Assembly: GCA_021806045.1 (NCBI GenBank)
Contig: JAJZDI010000001.1
Location: 132,518-196,517 of the forward strand
DNA from: Actinomycetes bacterium
GTDB lineage: Bacteria; Actinomycetota; Acidimicrobiia; Acidimicrobiales; RAAP-2
Length of the DNA: 64,000 nt
Reading direction: 5' to 3'
Shown piece after piece: positions 56,226 to 64,000 of this stretch. The stretch's first letter is position 1; each line of letters begins with the position of its first letter. The notes under the pieces were generated by a model. It saw nothing but the letters and a program-made list of their open reading frames with translations, ran no database searches and had not been told where the DNA came from. The position numbers and the translations under genes were made by a program.

Positions 56226-56231
56226 TACTAT
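56226..56231 (+). promoter_or_regulatory. -10 element for tRNA-Trp / secE-nusG
   Basis: TACTAT at 56226-56231, about 50 bases before tRNA-Trp, is the best -10 candidate in this spacer. Confidence 0.35.
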
Positions 56232-56282
56232 TTCCACCCGCCCCTGCGATCGGTCAGCCGTTCGCGGCTCGGCGATCGTCAG

Positions 56283-56355
56283 AGGGCAGTAGCTCAACTG
56301 GTAGAGCACCGGTCTCCAAAACCGGCGGTTGGGGGTTCGAGTCCCTCCTGCCCTG
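56283..56355 (+). tRNA. tRNA-Trp (anticodon CCA)
   Basis: Acceptor AGGGCAG pairs with CTGCCCT, anticodon stem CCGGT/ACCGG with loop CTCCAAA (CCA), T-arm GGGGGTTCGAGTCCCTC, discriminator G. 73 nt; CCA end not encoded. Confidence 0.95.
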
Positions 56356-56391
56356 CTCACCAACCGCGCCACCGGCCAGAGGGAACGGCAC

Positions 56392-56685
56392 GTGAATCGA
56401 GAGACGAAGCGCATGATGCAGCGCCAGGGCCAGGACCCTGAGGGTGAGGCTCCGCCCCGGCGCGCCCAGCAACCGGCCCGCCGCCCGGCGAAGCGGGAGC
56501 CGTTCAGCCCGCGCCGCTTCTCACACGAGGTCCGCCAGGAGCTCCGCCAGGTCGCATGGCCCAGCCGGGCCGAGGTCATCAACTACACGACGGTGACGCT
56601 CGCCACCCTGGTCCTCCTCATCGTGCTCATCTTCCTGCTCAACTTCGGCTTTTCGAAGGCGATCTTCTGGCTCTTCGCCTCGTGA
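56392..56685 (+). CDS. secE: preprotein translocase subunit SecE
   Basis: Single-span subunit of the SecYEG channel, 97 aa. The basic N-terminal tail is Gln/Arg/Pro-rich, then the conserved amphipathic [20 protein letters not shown] and one transmembrane helix ([20 protein letters not shown]). GTG 56392 follows AGAGGGAAC. The nusG start overlaps its stop codon, so the two are coupled. Confidence 0.96.
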   Translation: MNRETKRMMQRQGQDPEGEAPPRRAQQPARRPAKREPFSPRRFSHEVRQELRQVAWPSRAEVINYTTVTLATLVLLIVLIFLLNFGFSKAIFWLFAS

Positions 56686-57464
56686 TCGGTGAGACGGTGA
56701 CCCCAGACGACACGAGCGCCACCGGCGCCATGGCAGACGAGACAGTGGCAGAAGAGACCGCGACAGACGAGACCGTCGTAACCGACGCGCCCGAGGAGAC
56801 CGTCCCCGCCGGCACCGACGGCGGTGACGCAGTCGACGTCGAGTCCGACGAGCTCGACGTGGAGGAGGGCGAGGACGAGGACGAGGAGGGCGAGGAGCCC
56901 TACGTCGTCAGCCCCTACGACCTTCCCGGTCGGTGGTACGTCGTCCACACCTACGCCGGCTATGAGAACAAGGTGAAGTCGAACCTCCACAGCCGGGCGG
57001 CGTCGATGAACATGGAGGACCGGATCTACGAGGTGGTGATCCCCCTCGAGGACGTCGTCGAGTTCAAGAACGGCAAGAAGGTCGTCGTCCAGAAGAAGGT
57101 CTTCCCCGGCTACCTGCTGTGCCGCTGCGAGCTCGACGACGACAGCTGGGCCGTGATCCGCAACACCCCCGGCGTGACGGGCTTCGTCGGCCCCGGCACG
57201 AAGCCCACCCCGCTCTCACGCCGTGAGGTCGAGGGCATCCTCCAGGTCAAGGTCGAAGGCGAGCAGGCCCCGTCGAAGCGCAGCCGTCCCCGGCTCGAGC
57301 ACGAGGTGGGCGAGACCGTGCGGGTCAAGGAAGGTCCCTTCGCCGACTTCTCGGGCCAGATCGCCGAGATCAACGAGGACCAGCTCAAGCTCAAGGTGCT
57401 GGTCAACATCTTCGGCCGGGAGACGCCGGTCGAGCTCGAATTCAGCCAGGTCTCGAAGCTCTAG
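56682..57464 (+). CDS. nusG: transcription termination/antitermination protein NusG
   Basis: NusG of up to 260 aa. The NGN domain begins [19 protein letters not shown] and includes [11 protein letters not shown]; the C-terminal KOW domain is [17 protein letters not shown]. It couples RNA polymerase to Rho or the ribosome. About 85 residues before the NGN domain are extremely acidic (Glu, Asp, Thr, Ala), longer than in most bacteria. GTG 56682 overlaps the secE TGA. GTG 56697 and ATG 56730 are alternative starts that shorten only the acidic tail. Confidence 0.95.
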   Translation: MIGETVTPDDTSATGAMADETVAEETATDETVVTDAPEETVPAGTDGGDAVDVESDELDVEEGEDEDEEGEEPYVVSPYDLPGRWYVVHTYAGYENKVKSNLHSRAASMNMEDRIYEVVIPLEDVVEFKNGKKVVVQKKVFPGYLLCRCELDDDSWAVIRNTPGVTGFVGPGTKPTPLSRREVEGILQVKVEGEQAPSKRSRPRLEHEVGETVRVKEGPFADFSGQIAEINEDQLKLKVLVNIFGRETPVELEFSQVSKL

Positions 57465-57508
57465 GCGTCGGGCCCCGGACACGAACACGCAGGCAAGGAG
57501 TTACGGTA

Positions 57509-57940
57509 ATGGCACCGAAGAAGCGCGTCCTGGCGGTGGTGAAGATCCAGCTGCCCGCGGGTGGCGCCACCCCCGCCCCGCCGGTCGGCACGGCCCTGGG
57601 GCCCCACGGGGTCCAGACGATGGACTTCTGCAAGCAGTACAACGACGCGACCGAGAGCCAGCGCGGCTCGATCATCCCGGTCGAGATCACCATCTACGAG
57701 GACCGGACGTTCTCGTTCGTCCTGAAGACGCCCCCCACCCCGGCACTCCTGCGCCAGGCCGCCGGTCTGGCCAAGGGGGCGGCTGCCAGCGGTCGCGAGC
57801 AGGTGGGCACCGTCACCGACGCCCAGGTGACCGAGATCGCCACCATCAAGCTGCCGGACCTCAACACCGACGACATCGAGGCGGCGAAGCGCCAGGTGGC
57901 CGGCACGGCCCGCTCCATGGGCATCGCGGTCGCAGGTTGA
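57509..57940 (+). CDS. rplK: 50S ribosomal protein L11
   Basis: Ribosomal protein of 143 aa, full length. [26 protein letters not shown] is the thiostrepton-site N-terminal domain; the C-terminal domain ([20 protein letters not shown]) binds 23S rRNA in the GTPase-associated centre. AAGGAG lies upstream of the ATG. It is 44 bases after nusG in the standard order. Confidence 0.98.
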   Translation: MAPKKRVLAVVKIQLPAGGATPAPPVGTALGPHGVQTMDFCKQYNDATESQRGSIIPVEITIYEDRTFSFVLKTPPTPALLRQAAGLAKGAAASGREQVGTVTDAQVTEIATIKLPDLNTDDIEAAKRQVAGTARSMGIAVAG

Positions 57941-57985
57941 CCTGCGGCACGCCAGCGAACGACGTACCGAACGGAGAGCGACACC

Positions 57986-58705
57986 ATGGCTAGGGGAAAG
58001 AAGTACGACGCGGCGACGGCCCGGTTCGACCGGCAGGCGCTCCACGCGCCCGGCGAGGCCGTCGACCTGGTGAAGGCGATGGCGTCGGCGACGTTCGACG
58101 AGACCGTCGAGCTGGCCGTGCGCCTCGGGGTCGACCCCCGCAAGGCCGATCAGATCGTGCGAGGCACCCTCTCCCTCCCCGCCGGGACGGGCAAGACGGC
58201 ACGGGTGGTGGTCTTCGCCGCCGGCGACCAGGCCGCTGCGGCCCGTGCCGCCGGTGCCGACGAGGTGGGCGCCGACGACCTGGTGGCCAGGGTGACCGGC
58301 GGGTTCCTCGACTTCGACGTGGCCATCGCCACCCCGGACCTGATGGGACAGGTCGGCACCCTGGGACGGGTCCTCGGCCCCCGGGGCCTCATGCCCAACC
58401 CGAAGACGGGCACGGTCACCGACGACGTCGAGCGGGCCGTGATCGAGTTCAAGGGCGGCCGCGTCGAGTACCGGACCGACAAGGTCGGCAACATCCACCT
58501 GGGGATCGGCAAGGTCAGCTTCGATCGGGCCAAGCTGCTGGAGAACCTCCACGCAGTGGTCGAGGAGCTGGTCCGGGTCAAGCCGGCGTCGGCCAAGGGC
58601 CGGTACCTGCGGGCCGTGACCCTGTCGTCCACCATGGGCCCCGGCGTCCACATCGACCCGGCCCGGGCACGCGAGCTCGAAGAGGAGCTGGCGGCAACGG
58701 CCTGA
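57986..58705 (+). CDS. rplA: 50S ribosomal protein L1
   Basis: Ribosomal protein of 239 aa forming the L1 stalk. [10 protein letters not shown] at the N-terminus, [23 protein letters not shown], the hinge [28 protein letters not shown] and [14 protein letters not shown] are conserved. In many bacteria L1 represses its own operon. Follows rplK after 45 bases. Confidence 0.98.
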   Translation: MARGKKYDAATARFDRQALHAPGEAVDLVKAMASATFDETVELAVRLGVDPRKADQIVRGTLSLPAGTGKTARVVVFAAGDQAAAARAAGADEVGADDLVARVTGGFLDFDVAIATPDLMGQVGTLGRVLGPRGLMPNPKTGTVTDDVERAVIEFKGGRVEYRTDKVGNIHLGIGKVSFDRAKLLENLHAVVEELVRVKPASAKGRYLRAVTLSSTMGPGVHIDPARARELEEELAATA

Positions 58706-58726
58706 CCCCGGTCGACACCGGTCCGG

Positions 58727-58756
58727 TTGGCTGCCGTTCCGCCGGTCGGCTACAGT
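58727..58756 (+). promoter_or_regulatory. promoter for rplJ-rplL
   Basis: TTGGCT (58727-58732) and TACAGT (58751-58756) with an 18-base spacer make a plausible housekeeping promoter just after rplA, separate from the rplK-rplA transcript. Confidence 0.55.
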
Positions 58757-58759
58757 TTT

Positions 58760-58952
58760 CCCTCACGCCTGACGGCGACGTCAGGCAACCAGTCGAACAT
58801 CGAACTGCCGCAGACCTCCGGTGCACCGGTCACCCGGTGCCGAAGGGACCCCAGGGTCCGCCTGACGAGGCGTTCCGCTCCGAGCCCGAGGCTCGTTGCG
58901 CCGTCCAGAGGTTCCTGCGGCCCGATGCCGGGCGTGCCCCGGTGGAGGAACC
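58760..58952 (+). promoter_or_regulatory. ribosomal protein L10 leader (autoregulatory region)
   Basis: About 190 bases of non-coding, structured sequence between rplA and rplJ. Inverted pairs such as CCTGACG/CGTCAGG (58768-58785) and CACCGGTCACCCGGTG are visible. Position and size match the L10 leader known in many bacteria, where the L10(L12)4 complex binds to limit its own synthesis. The exact fold was not computed. Confidence 0.6.
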
Positions 58953-59642
58953 ATGGACAACCCGAGGCCGGAGAAGGTCGCAGTCGTCGAAGAGGTGCGG
59001 GCTCGCCTGTCCGACGCGGAGGGCGCACTCCTGACCGAGTACCGGGGCCTGACCGTCGCTGAGCTGGCTGAGCTGCGGACCGCCCTGGCGAAGGCCGGCG
59101 GCGAGTACAAGGTCTACAAGAACACCCTGGTGAAGCTGGCCATCGCCGGTGGCCCTCACGAGACGATGGCCGAGCTCCTCACCGGTCCGACCGCCATCGC
59201 CTTCGTCGACGGTGACGTCAGCGCGGTGGCCAAGGCCCTGCGGGACTTCTCCCGCACCAACGCCCACCTGGTGATCAAGGGTGGCGTGGTGGGGGAGGGC
59301 ACCGTCTCCGCCGCCGAGATCACCGCCCTGGCCGACCTGCCGTCGCGCGATGTCCTGCTCGCCCAGCTGGCTGGCGCGTTGGCCGCACCGCTCCGGCAGC
59401 TCGCCGGCCTCTTCGAGGCGCTGCCCCGCAACCTGGCCTACGGCCTGGCCGCACTGGTCGACGAGCGGCGGGCCGGTGGCGAGGCCCCGACCGAAGCCGA
59501 CGCTGCACCTGAGGCCGAAACCACGGCAGAGGCTGCACCCCAGGCCGGCGGCACCGCCGAGACCGAGGCCGACGCCGAGACCGACACTCCACCTGAGGCC
59601 AGCGACACGGCCGAGGCCGACGCCGCACCCGAAGCCGACTGA
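58953..59642 (+). CDS. rplJ: 50S ribosomal protein L10
   Basis: Ribosomal protein of 229 aa; the usual length is about 170-180. The normal core is present: PRPEKVAVVEEVRARL, LLTEYRGLTVAELAELRTAL, YKVYKNTLVKLA and the helix that binds L7/L12 (LFEALPRNLAYGLAALVDERR). After it comes a tail of about 50 residues made almost entirely of Ala, Glu, Thr, Pro and Asp with repeated EAD/EAE units. GGTGGAGGAACC precedes the ATG at 58953. Confidence 0.96.
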   Translation: MDNPRPEKVAVVEEVRARLSDAEGALLTEYRGLTVAELAELRTALAKAGGEYKVYKNTLVKLAIAGGPHETMAELLTGPTAIAFVDGDVSAVAKALRDFSRTNAHLVIKGGVVGEGTVSAAEITALADLPSRDVLLAQLAGALAAPLRQLAGLFEALPRNLAYGLAALVDERRAGGEAPTEADAAPEAETTAEAAPQAGGTAETEADAETDTPPEASDTAEADAAPEAD

Positions 59643-59693
59643 CCGGCACCCACCAGACCGAGACCGCAACCCACTCATCAAGGAGCACCGACA

Positions 59694-60086
59694 ATGGCAG
59701 GAACCCTGACCAAGGACCAGATCCTCGACGGCATCGCCGAGCTCTCCGTCCTCGAGCTGAGCGAGCTGCTCAAGGAGTTCGAGGAGCGCTTCGGCGTGAC
59801 CGCAGCCGCCCCCGTGGCCGTGGCCGCGGTCGCCCCTGCCGGTGGCGGCGGCGAGGCGGCAGCCGAGGAGGAGAAGGATGAGTTCGACGTCATCCTCACC
59901 TCGGCCGGCGACAAGAAGATCCAGGTCATCAAGGAGGTGCGCGCGCTCACCAGCCTGGGCCTGAAGGAGGCCAAGGACCTGGTCGACGGCGCCCCCAAGC
60001 CCGTCCTCGAGCGGGTCAAGAAGGACGACGCCGAGAAGGCGAAGGCGCAGCTCGAGGGAGCCGGCGCCACCGTCGAACTGAAGTAG
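59694..60086 (+). CDS. rplL: 50S ribosomal protein L7/L12
   Basis: Stalk protein of 130 aa that recruits translation factors. The N-terminal dimerisation domain ([25 protein letters not shown]), the Ala/Gly-rich hinge ([14 protein letters not shown]) and the C-terminal domain ([35 protein letters not shown]) are complete. AAGGAG lies upstream of the ATG. A strong hairpin follows directly. Confidence 0.98.
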   Translation: MAGTLTKDQILDGIAELSVLELSELLKEFEERFGVTAAAPVAVAAVAPAGGGGEAAAEEEKDEFDVILTSAGDKKIQVIKEVRALTSLGLKEAKDLVDGAPKPVLERVKKDDAEKAKAQLEGAGATVELK

Positions 60087-60092
60087 CGGGGA

Positions 60093-60123
60093 GGTCCCCC
60101 GGCGCCGCAGGCGCCGGGGGACC
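60093..60123 (+). terminator. strong hairpin after rplL, likely attenuator/terminator
   Basis: GGTCCCCCGGCGCC (60093-60106) and GGCGCCGGGGGACC (60110-60123) form a perfect 14-bp stem with a GCA loop, 7 bases after the rplL stop. Only a weak T-run follows, so it probably attenuates rather than fully stops transcription into rpoB. Confidence 0.8.
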
Positions 60124-60445
60124 GTTCCCGTGGCGGTGGCGCGGGCCGGCGCGCGGCGGTGGACGACCGGGAACCTGGGGGAAATCTGCCCCCGAATCCT
60201 TGACGCCGACGGGTTCGACCCGTACCCTGTCGGTGCCTACTCTGGGGCGCGTGCGCCCCGGTGTTGTCATCTCGTGCACGCCCGTCTAGGATGTACGGTT
60301 GCCGTGCCTGCTCCTGTCGCCCTCCCCGTCTTCACCCCCTGAATGGCGCGCGCCCTGGTGACCCCCCGGCCCCTCGTGCCGGACCCCGAACGTCGCTGTA
60401 CCCCGCTGTCGTCCCGTCCACCCCGAACCTGGGAGGAGTAGGCCG
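60124..60445 (+). promoter_or_regulatory. rpoB leader and promoter region
   Basis: 322 bases between the rplL hairpin and rpoB. The best promoter is TTGACG (60200-60205), 17 bases, TACCCT (60223-60228). A second -10-like TAGGAT at 60297-60302 has no matching -35. This leaves a long untranslated leader of about 210 bases before the rpoB TTG. No gene is evident inside. Confidence 0.6.
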
Positions 60446-63400
60446 TTGCCCGCACGGTCCAAGAGCCCGGAGCGTTTTTCCTTCGCCAACATCGATGAGG
60501 CCCTGCCCCTGCCGGACCTCATCGCCATCCAGCGCGACTCCTTCACCTGGTTCCTCGACCGGGGCCTGGCCGAGGCGTTCAACGACATCAGCCCCATCGA
60601 GGACTTCACCGGCCAGCTGAGCCTGGAGCTGGAGTTCGACCCGGACGATCCCGACCTGCGCCCGCCGCCCAAGTTCTCGGTGGAGGAGTGCAAGGAGAAG
60701 GACATGACCTACGCCGCGCCGGTGTTCGTGCGGGCGCGGTTCATGAACGCCCAGACGGGTGAGATCAAGGAGCAGACGGTCTTCATGGGCGACTTCCCCG
60801 TGATGACCGACAAGGGCACCTTCATCGTCAACGGCACGGAGCGGGTCGTCGTCAGCCAGCTGGTGCGGTCCCCGGGCGTCATCTTCCAGCCCGGCCGCGA
60901 CGCGAAGACCATCTTCACCGGCACCGTCCACCCCTACCGGGGCGAGTGGATCGAGTTCGACGTCGAGGCCAAGCCGTCGAAGGACGTCACCGCCGGCGCC
61001 CGGGTCGCCCGCAAGCGCCGCCTGTCCCTGTTCGTGCTGCTCCGGGCGCTCGGCTACGACGACCAGGCCTTCCTCGAGCGCTTCGTCCGCCACTTCGACT
61101 TCCTCGAGGGCCAGTGGGAGAAGGAGCAGAACCTCGCCCCCACCCGCGAGGAGGCCCTCCTCGAGATCTACAAGCGTGCCCGCCCGGGCGAGCCCCTGTC
61201 GGTCGAGGCCGCCCGCCAGTACTTCGAGAACGCCTTCTTCAACCCGAAGCGCTACGACCTCACCCGGGTCGGCCGCTACAAGCTCAACCGGAAGTTGGGC
61301 CCGGAGATCGAGCGGATCTCGGACCTGTTCGGCATCGACCTGGAGCGCCCGGCCCCCGGCCAGGGCGTGCTCTCCCCGTCGGAGATCCTGGCCACCGCCA
61401 CCTACATGCTCCACCTGGCCCTCCACATGGCGGACGGGGAGTCCGGCTACCGGATCGACGACCAGGACCACTTCGCCAACCGGCGCATCCGCTCCGTGGG
61501 CGAGCTCATCCAGAACCAGGTCCGGGTGGGCCTGTCGCGCATGGAGCGGGTGGTGCGCGAGCGGATGACCACCCAGGACGTGGAGGCCATCACCCCCCAG
61601 ACCCTGATCAACATCCGGCCCGTGGTCGCCGCGGTGAAGGAGTTCTTCGGCACCAGCCAGCTCAGCCAGTTCATGGACCAGAACAACCCGTTGTCGGGTC
61701 TGGCCCACAAGCGCCGCCTGTCGGCCCTGGGCCCGGGCGGCCTGTCCCGTGAGCGTGCCGGGTTCGAGGTCCGTGACGTCCACACCTCCCACTACGGCCG
61801 GATGTGCCCCATCGAGACGCCCGAGGGCCCGAACATCGGCCTCATCGGCTCGCTGGCCACCTACGCCCGGGTCAACGAGTACGGCTTCATCGAAACCCCC
61901 TACCGCAAGGTGGTCGACGGTCGCGTCACCGACGAGATCCTCTACCTGGCCGCCGACGAGGAGGAGGAGCACGTCATCGCCCAGGCGTCGGCCGCCCTCG
62001 ACGAGGACGGTAGGTTCTCCGAGGAGAAGGTCCTCGTCCGCCGGGGCCCGCAGGGCACCGGTGTGCGGGTCGGCGCCACCACCACGTCGTACGGCACCAC
62101 CTCCGAGATCGACTTCGTGCCGCCGGCCGAGGTCGACCTGATGGACGTCTCGCCGAAGCAGATCGTGTCGGTGTCCACCGCCCTCATCCCCTTCGTCGAG
62201 CACGACGACGCCAACCGGGCCCTGATGGGGGCCAACATGCAGAAGCAGGCCGTGCCCCTCGTGGTGCCCGAGGCCCCCTACATCGGGACCGGGGTCGAGG
62301 CCCGCGCCGCCCGCGACGCCGGTGACGTCGTCCTCGCCGAGGCCGACGGCACGGTGGTCGACGTGTCGGGTGACCAGATCGTCGTCGAGTACAAGGCCGG
62401 TGCGAAGGACCGCCTCGGTCACGTGCTCGGCCGCAAGGTCTACCGGCTGGCCAAGTTCCGCCGCTCCAACCAGAACACCTCGATCAACCAGAAGGTCGTG
62501 GTGGCCGAGGGCGACAAGGTGAGCGCCGGTGACGTCCTGGCCGACGGGCCGGCCACCCACAACGGCGAGCTGGCCCTGGGGAAGAACCTCCTCGTGGCCT
62601 TCATGCCGTGGGAGGGCTACAACTACGAGGACGCCATCATCCTGTCCGAGCGCCTGGTGCGCGACGACGTCCTCACCTCGATCCACATCGAGGAGCACGA
62701 GGTCGACGCCCGCGACACCAAGCTGGGCGCCGAGGAGATCACCCGGGACATCCCCAACCTGTCCGAGGAGATCCTGGCCGACCTGGACGAACGGGGCATC
62801 ATCCGCATCGGCGCCGAAGTCGAGGCGGGCGACGTCCTGGTCGGGAAGGTGACCCCGAAGGGCGAGACCGAGCAGACCCCCGAGGAGCGCCTCCTGCGGG
62901 CCATCTTCGGTGAGAAGGCCCGTGAGGTCCGCGACACCTCCCTCAAGGTCCCCCACGGCGAGTCGGGCACCGTCATCGACGTGCGCGTCTTCTCCCGTGA
63001 GGACTCCCACGAGCTCCCCCCCGGCGTCAACCAGCTGGTGCGGGTGTACGTGGCCCAGAAGCGCAAGATCTCCGAGGGCGACAAGCTGGCCGGACGGCAC
63101 GGCAACAAGGGCGTCATCTCGAAGATCCTGCCGGTCGAGGACATGCCGTTCCTGGCCGACGGGACCCCGGTCGACATCATCCTGAACCCGCTCGGCGTCC
63201 CCAGCCGGATGAACGTCGGCCAGGTCCTCGAGTCGCACCTCGGGTACGCGGCCCGGTGGGGCTGGAACAGCGCCGGCGAGGTGGCCCGCACCCCGGTCCG
63301 TGGCACCGAGACGAAGACCCGGGCCCGCACCGAGCCCGCCGTGTGGGTCTCCACACCGGTCTTCGACGGCGCCCACTGGGACGAGGAGGCCGACGCCGGC

Positions 63401-64000
63401 CGGCACCTGACGATCAAGCAGATCTTCGACACCCTGAACCCCGACGGCATCGACGGCGACGTCCAGGTGGCCAACGACGGCAAGGCCACCCTCTACAACG
63501 GTCGCACCGGCGAGGCCTACGACAACCCGATCTCGGTCGGCTACGTCTACATCCTGAAGCTCCACCACCTGGTGGACGACAAGATCCACGCCCGCTCCAC
63601 CGGCCCGTACTCGATGATCACCCAGCAGCCGCTGGGTGGGAAGGCCCAGTTCGGCGGCCAGCGCTTCGGTGAGATGGAGGTGTGGGCGCTCGAGGCGTTC
63701 GGCGCCGCCTACGCCCTCCAGGAGCTGCTCACCATCAAGTCGGACGACGTGCTCGGCCGGGTGAAGGTGTACGAGGCCATCGTGAAGGGCGAGAACATCC
63801 CCGAACCGGGCATCCCCGAGAGCTTCAAGGTTCTCATCAAGGAGATGCAGTCCCTCTGCCTCGACGTCGAGGTCCTGTCGACGACCGGCGAGGAGATCGA
63901 GATGCGGGAGCTGGACGAGGACGTGTTCCGGACGGCCGAGGAGCTCGGGATCGACATCAGCCGGCCCGAGCGCGGCTCGGACGAGGACGACGAACGGCGC
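60446..64000 (+). CDS. rpoB: DNA-directed RNA polymerase subunit beta (5' part, runs off the window)
   Basis: First 1185 codons of the beta subunit; no stop before the right edge. Start TTG 60446 ([19 protein letters not shown]) with GGGAGGAG at 60431-60438 upstream; no in-frame ATG or GTG fits as well. The rifampicin region ([17 protein letters not shown] and [12 protein letters not shown], about 61645-61740) carries the usual wild-type residues at the main resistance positions, and [32 protein letters not shown] and [12 protein letters not shown] are conserved active-centre segments. A long open frame on the opposite strand (60332-63589) is its shadow. Confidence 0.97.
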   Translation, partial: MPARSKSPERFSFANIDEALPLPDLIAIQRDSFTWFLDRGLAEAFNDISPIEDFTGQLSLELEFDPDDPDLRPPPKFSVEECKEKDMTYAAPVFVRARFMNAQTGEIKEQTVFMGDFPVMTDKGTFIVNGTERVVVSQLVRSPGVIFQPGRDAKTIFTGTVHPYRGEWIEFDVEAKPSKDVTAGARVARKRRLSLFVLLRALGYDDQAFLERFVRHFDFLEGQWEKEQNLAPTREEALLEIYKRARPGEPLSVEAARQYFENAFFNPKRYDLTRVGRYKLNRKLGPEIERISDLFGIDLERPAPGQGVLSPSEILATATYMLHLALHMADGESGYRIDDQDHFANRRIRSVGELIQNQVRVGLSRMERVVRERMTTQDVEAITPQTLINIRPVVAAVKEFFGTSQLSQFMDQNNPLSGLAHKRRLSALGPGGLSRERAGFEVRDVHTSHYGRMCPIETPEGPNIGLIGSLATYARVNEYGFIETPYRKVVDGRVTDEILYLAADEEEEHVIAQASAALDEDGRFSEEKVLVRRGPQGTGVRVGATTTSYGTTSEIDFVPPAEVDLMDVSPKQIVSVSTALIPFVEHDDANRALMGANMQKQAVPLVVPEAPYIGTGVEARAARDAGDVVLAEADGTVVDVSGDQIVVEYKAGAKDRLGHVLGRKVYRLAKFRRSNQNTSINQKVVVAEGDKVSAGDVLADGPATHNGELALGKNLLVAFMPWEGYNYEDAIILSERLVRDDVLTSIHIEEHEVDARDTKLGAEEITRDIPNLSEEILADLDERGIIRIGAEVEAGDVLVGKVTPKGETEQTPEERLLRAIFGEKAREVRDTSLKVPHGESGTVIDVRVFSREDSHELPPGVNQLVRVYVAQKRKISEGDKLAGRHGNKGVISKILPVEDMPFLADGTPVDIILNPLGVPSRMNVGQVLESHLGYAARWGWNSAGEVARTPVRGTETKTRARTEPAVWVSTPVFDGAHWDEEADAGRHLTIKQIFDTLNPDGIDGDVQVANDGKATLYNGRTGEAYDNPISVGYVYILKLHHLVDDKIHARSTGPYSMITQQPLGGKAQFGGQRFGEMEVWALEAFGAAYALQELLTIKSDDVLGRVKVYEAIVKGENIPEPGIPESFKVLIKEMQSLCLDVEVLSTTGEEIEMRELDEDVFRTAEELGIDISRPERGSDEDDERR

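Noticed and set aside
60264-60302. Second rpoB promoter (TTGTCA ... TAGGAT)
   Set aside because: The spacing between the two hexamers is about 27 bases, too long for a normal promoter.
61640-61745. Possible rifampicin-resistance substitutions in rpoB
   Set aside because: The segment is close to sensitive actinobacterial sequences; the Asp, His and Ser positions most often altered in resistant strains are wild type. An Ala where mycobacteria have Thr is likely neutral.
60332-63589. Very long open frame of 1085 codons on the minus strand opposite rpoB
   Set aside because: It mirrors the codon bias of rpoB in GC-rich DNA, contains no domain, and would overlap an essential conserved gene completely. 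Similar antisense frames occur opposite ccr, pccB and the aspartate kinase gene.

Overview
The window is about 64 kb of very GC-rich, densely coding chromosomal DNA from an actinobacterium. The evidence is the gene content and order: ffs-dnaX-recR, tRNA-rpmG-tRNA-secE-nusG-rplK-rplA-rplJ-rplL-rpoB, an accE-like epsilon subunit behind an acyl-CoA carboxylase beta gene, PhoU, MptB-like mannosyltransferases and many lipoproteins. The combination of crotonyl-CoA carboxylase/reductase and UDP-sulfoquinovose synthase with small chromosomal operons makes an Acidimicrobiia-like lineage my best guess. That is an inference; no rRNA is present.

Layout. 1-6.5 kb: an accessory-looking stretch with an HSL-type esterase, two different DUF4143 ATPases flanking a small lipoprotein, a 33-bp tandem repeat, a LOG-family protein and tRNA-Ser. 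6.7-10.5 kb: SRP RNA, dnaX, recR (without ybaB) and a SixA-like phosphatase. 10.6-18.3 kb: thiolase, flavin reductase, crotonyl-CoA carboxylase/reductase with methylmalonyl/ethylmalonyl-CoA epimerase, a secreted GH5 enzyme, and propionyl-CoA carboxylase beta with an epsilon subunit. 18.3-23.8 kb: a minus-strand operon of overlapping genes for an acyl-CoA synthetase, 2-oxoacid dehydrogenase E1 alpha, E1 beta and E2, and a free-standing acyl carrier protein. 24-29.3 kb: universal stress protein, GNAT acetyltransferase, FKBP lipoprotein, ethylmalonyl-CoA mutase and 3-hydroxybutyryl-CoA dehydrogenase. 29.4-45 kb: second HSL hydrolase, S51-like peptidase, two cyclophilins, aspartate kinase and aspartate-semialdehyde dehydrogenase, phoU, rmuC, UDP-sulfoquinovose synthase, citrate synthase, thioesterase II, GH1, GtrA and YajQ. 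45-55.6 kb: tRNA-Tyr, secreted lipase, two GT-C mannosyltransferases, DUF4232 lipoprotein, VC0807-like membrane protein, enoyl-CoA hydratase, SDR epimerase and GNAT. 55.7-64 kb: tRNA-Thr, tRNA-Met, rpmG, tRNA-Trp, secE, nusG, rplK, rplA, rplJ, rplL and the 5' part of rpoB, which runs off the right edge.

How it fits together. Thiolase, 3-hydroxyacyl-CoA dehydrogenase, a crotonase-family protein, Ccr, epimerase, ethylmalonyl-CoA mutase, propionyl-CoA carboxylase beta, acyl-CoA synthetase and citrate synthase form much of an acetate/C2 assimilation network (ethylmalonyl-CoA pathway). The later enzymes (methylsuccinyl-CoA dehydrogenase, mesaconyl-CoA hydratase, malyl-CoA lyase) are not in the window.

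A pattern seen throughout is a TANNNT hexamer 6-8 nt before a start codon with no Shine-Dalgarno sequence. This suggests widespread leaderless transcription, and it also helped choose several start codons. Other structure worth attention: the overlapping ACP gene at the end of the dehydrogenase operon, a shared 11-mer with GTTAC direct repeats upstream of two envelope-glycosylation genes, and a strongly acidic tail on ribosomal protein L10.
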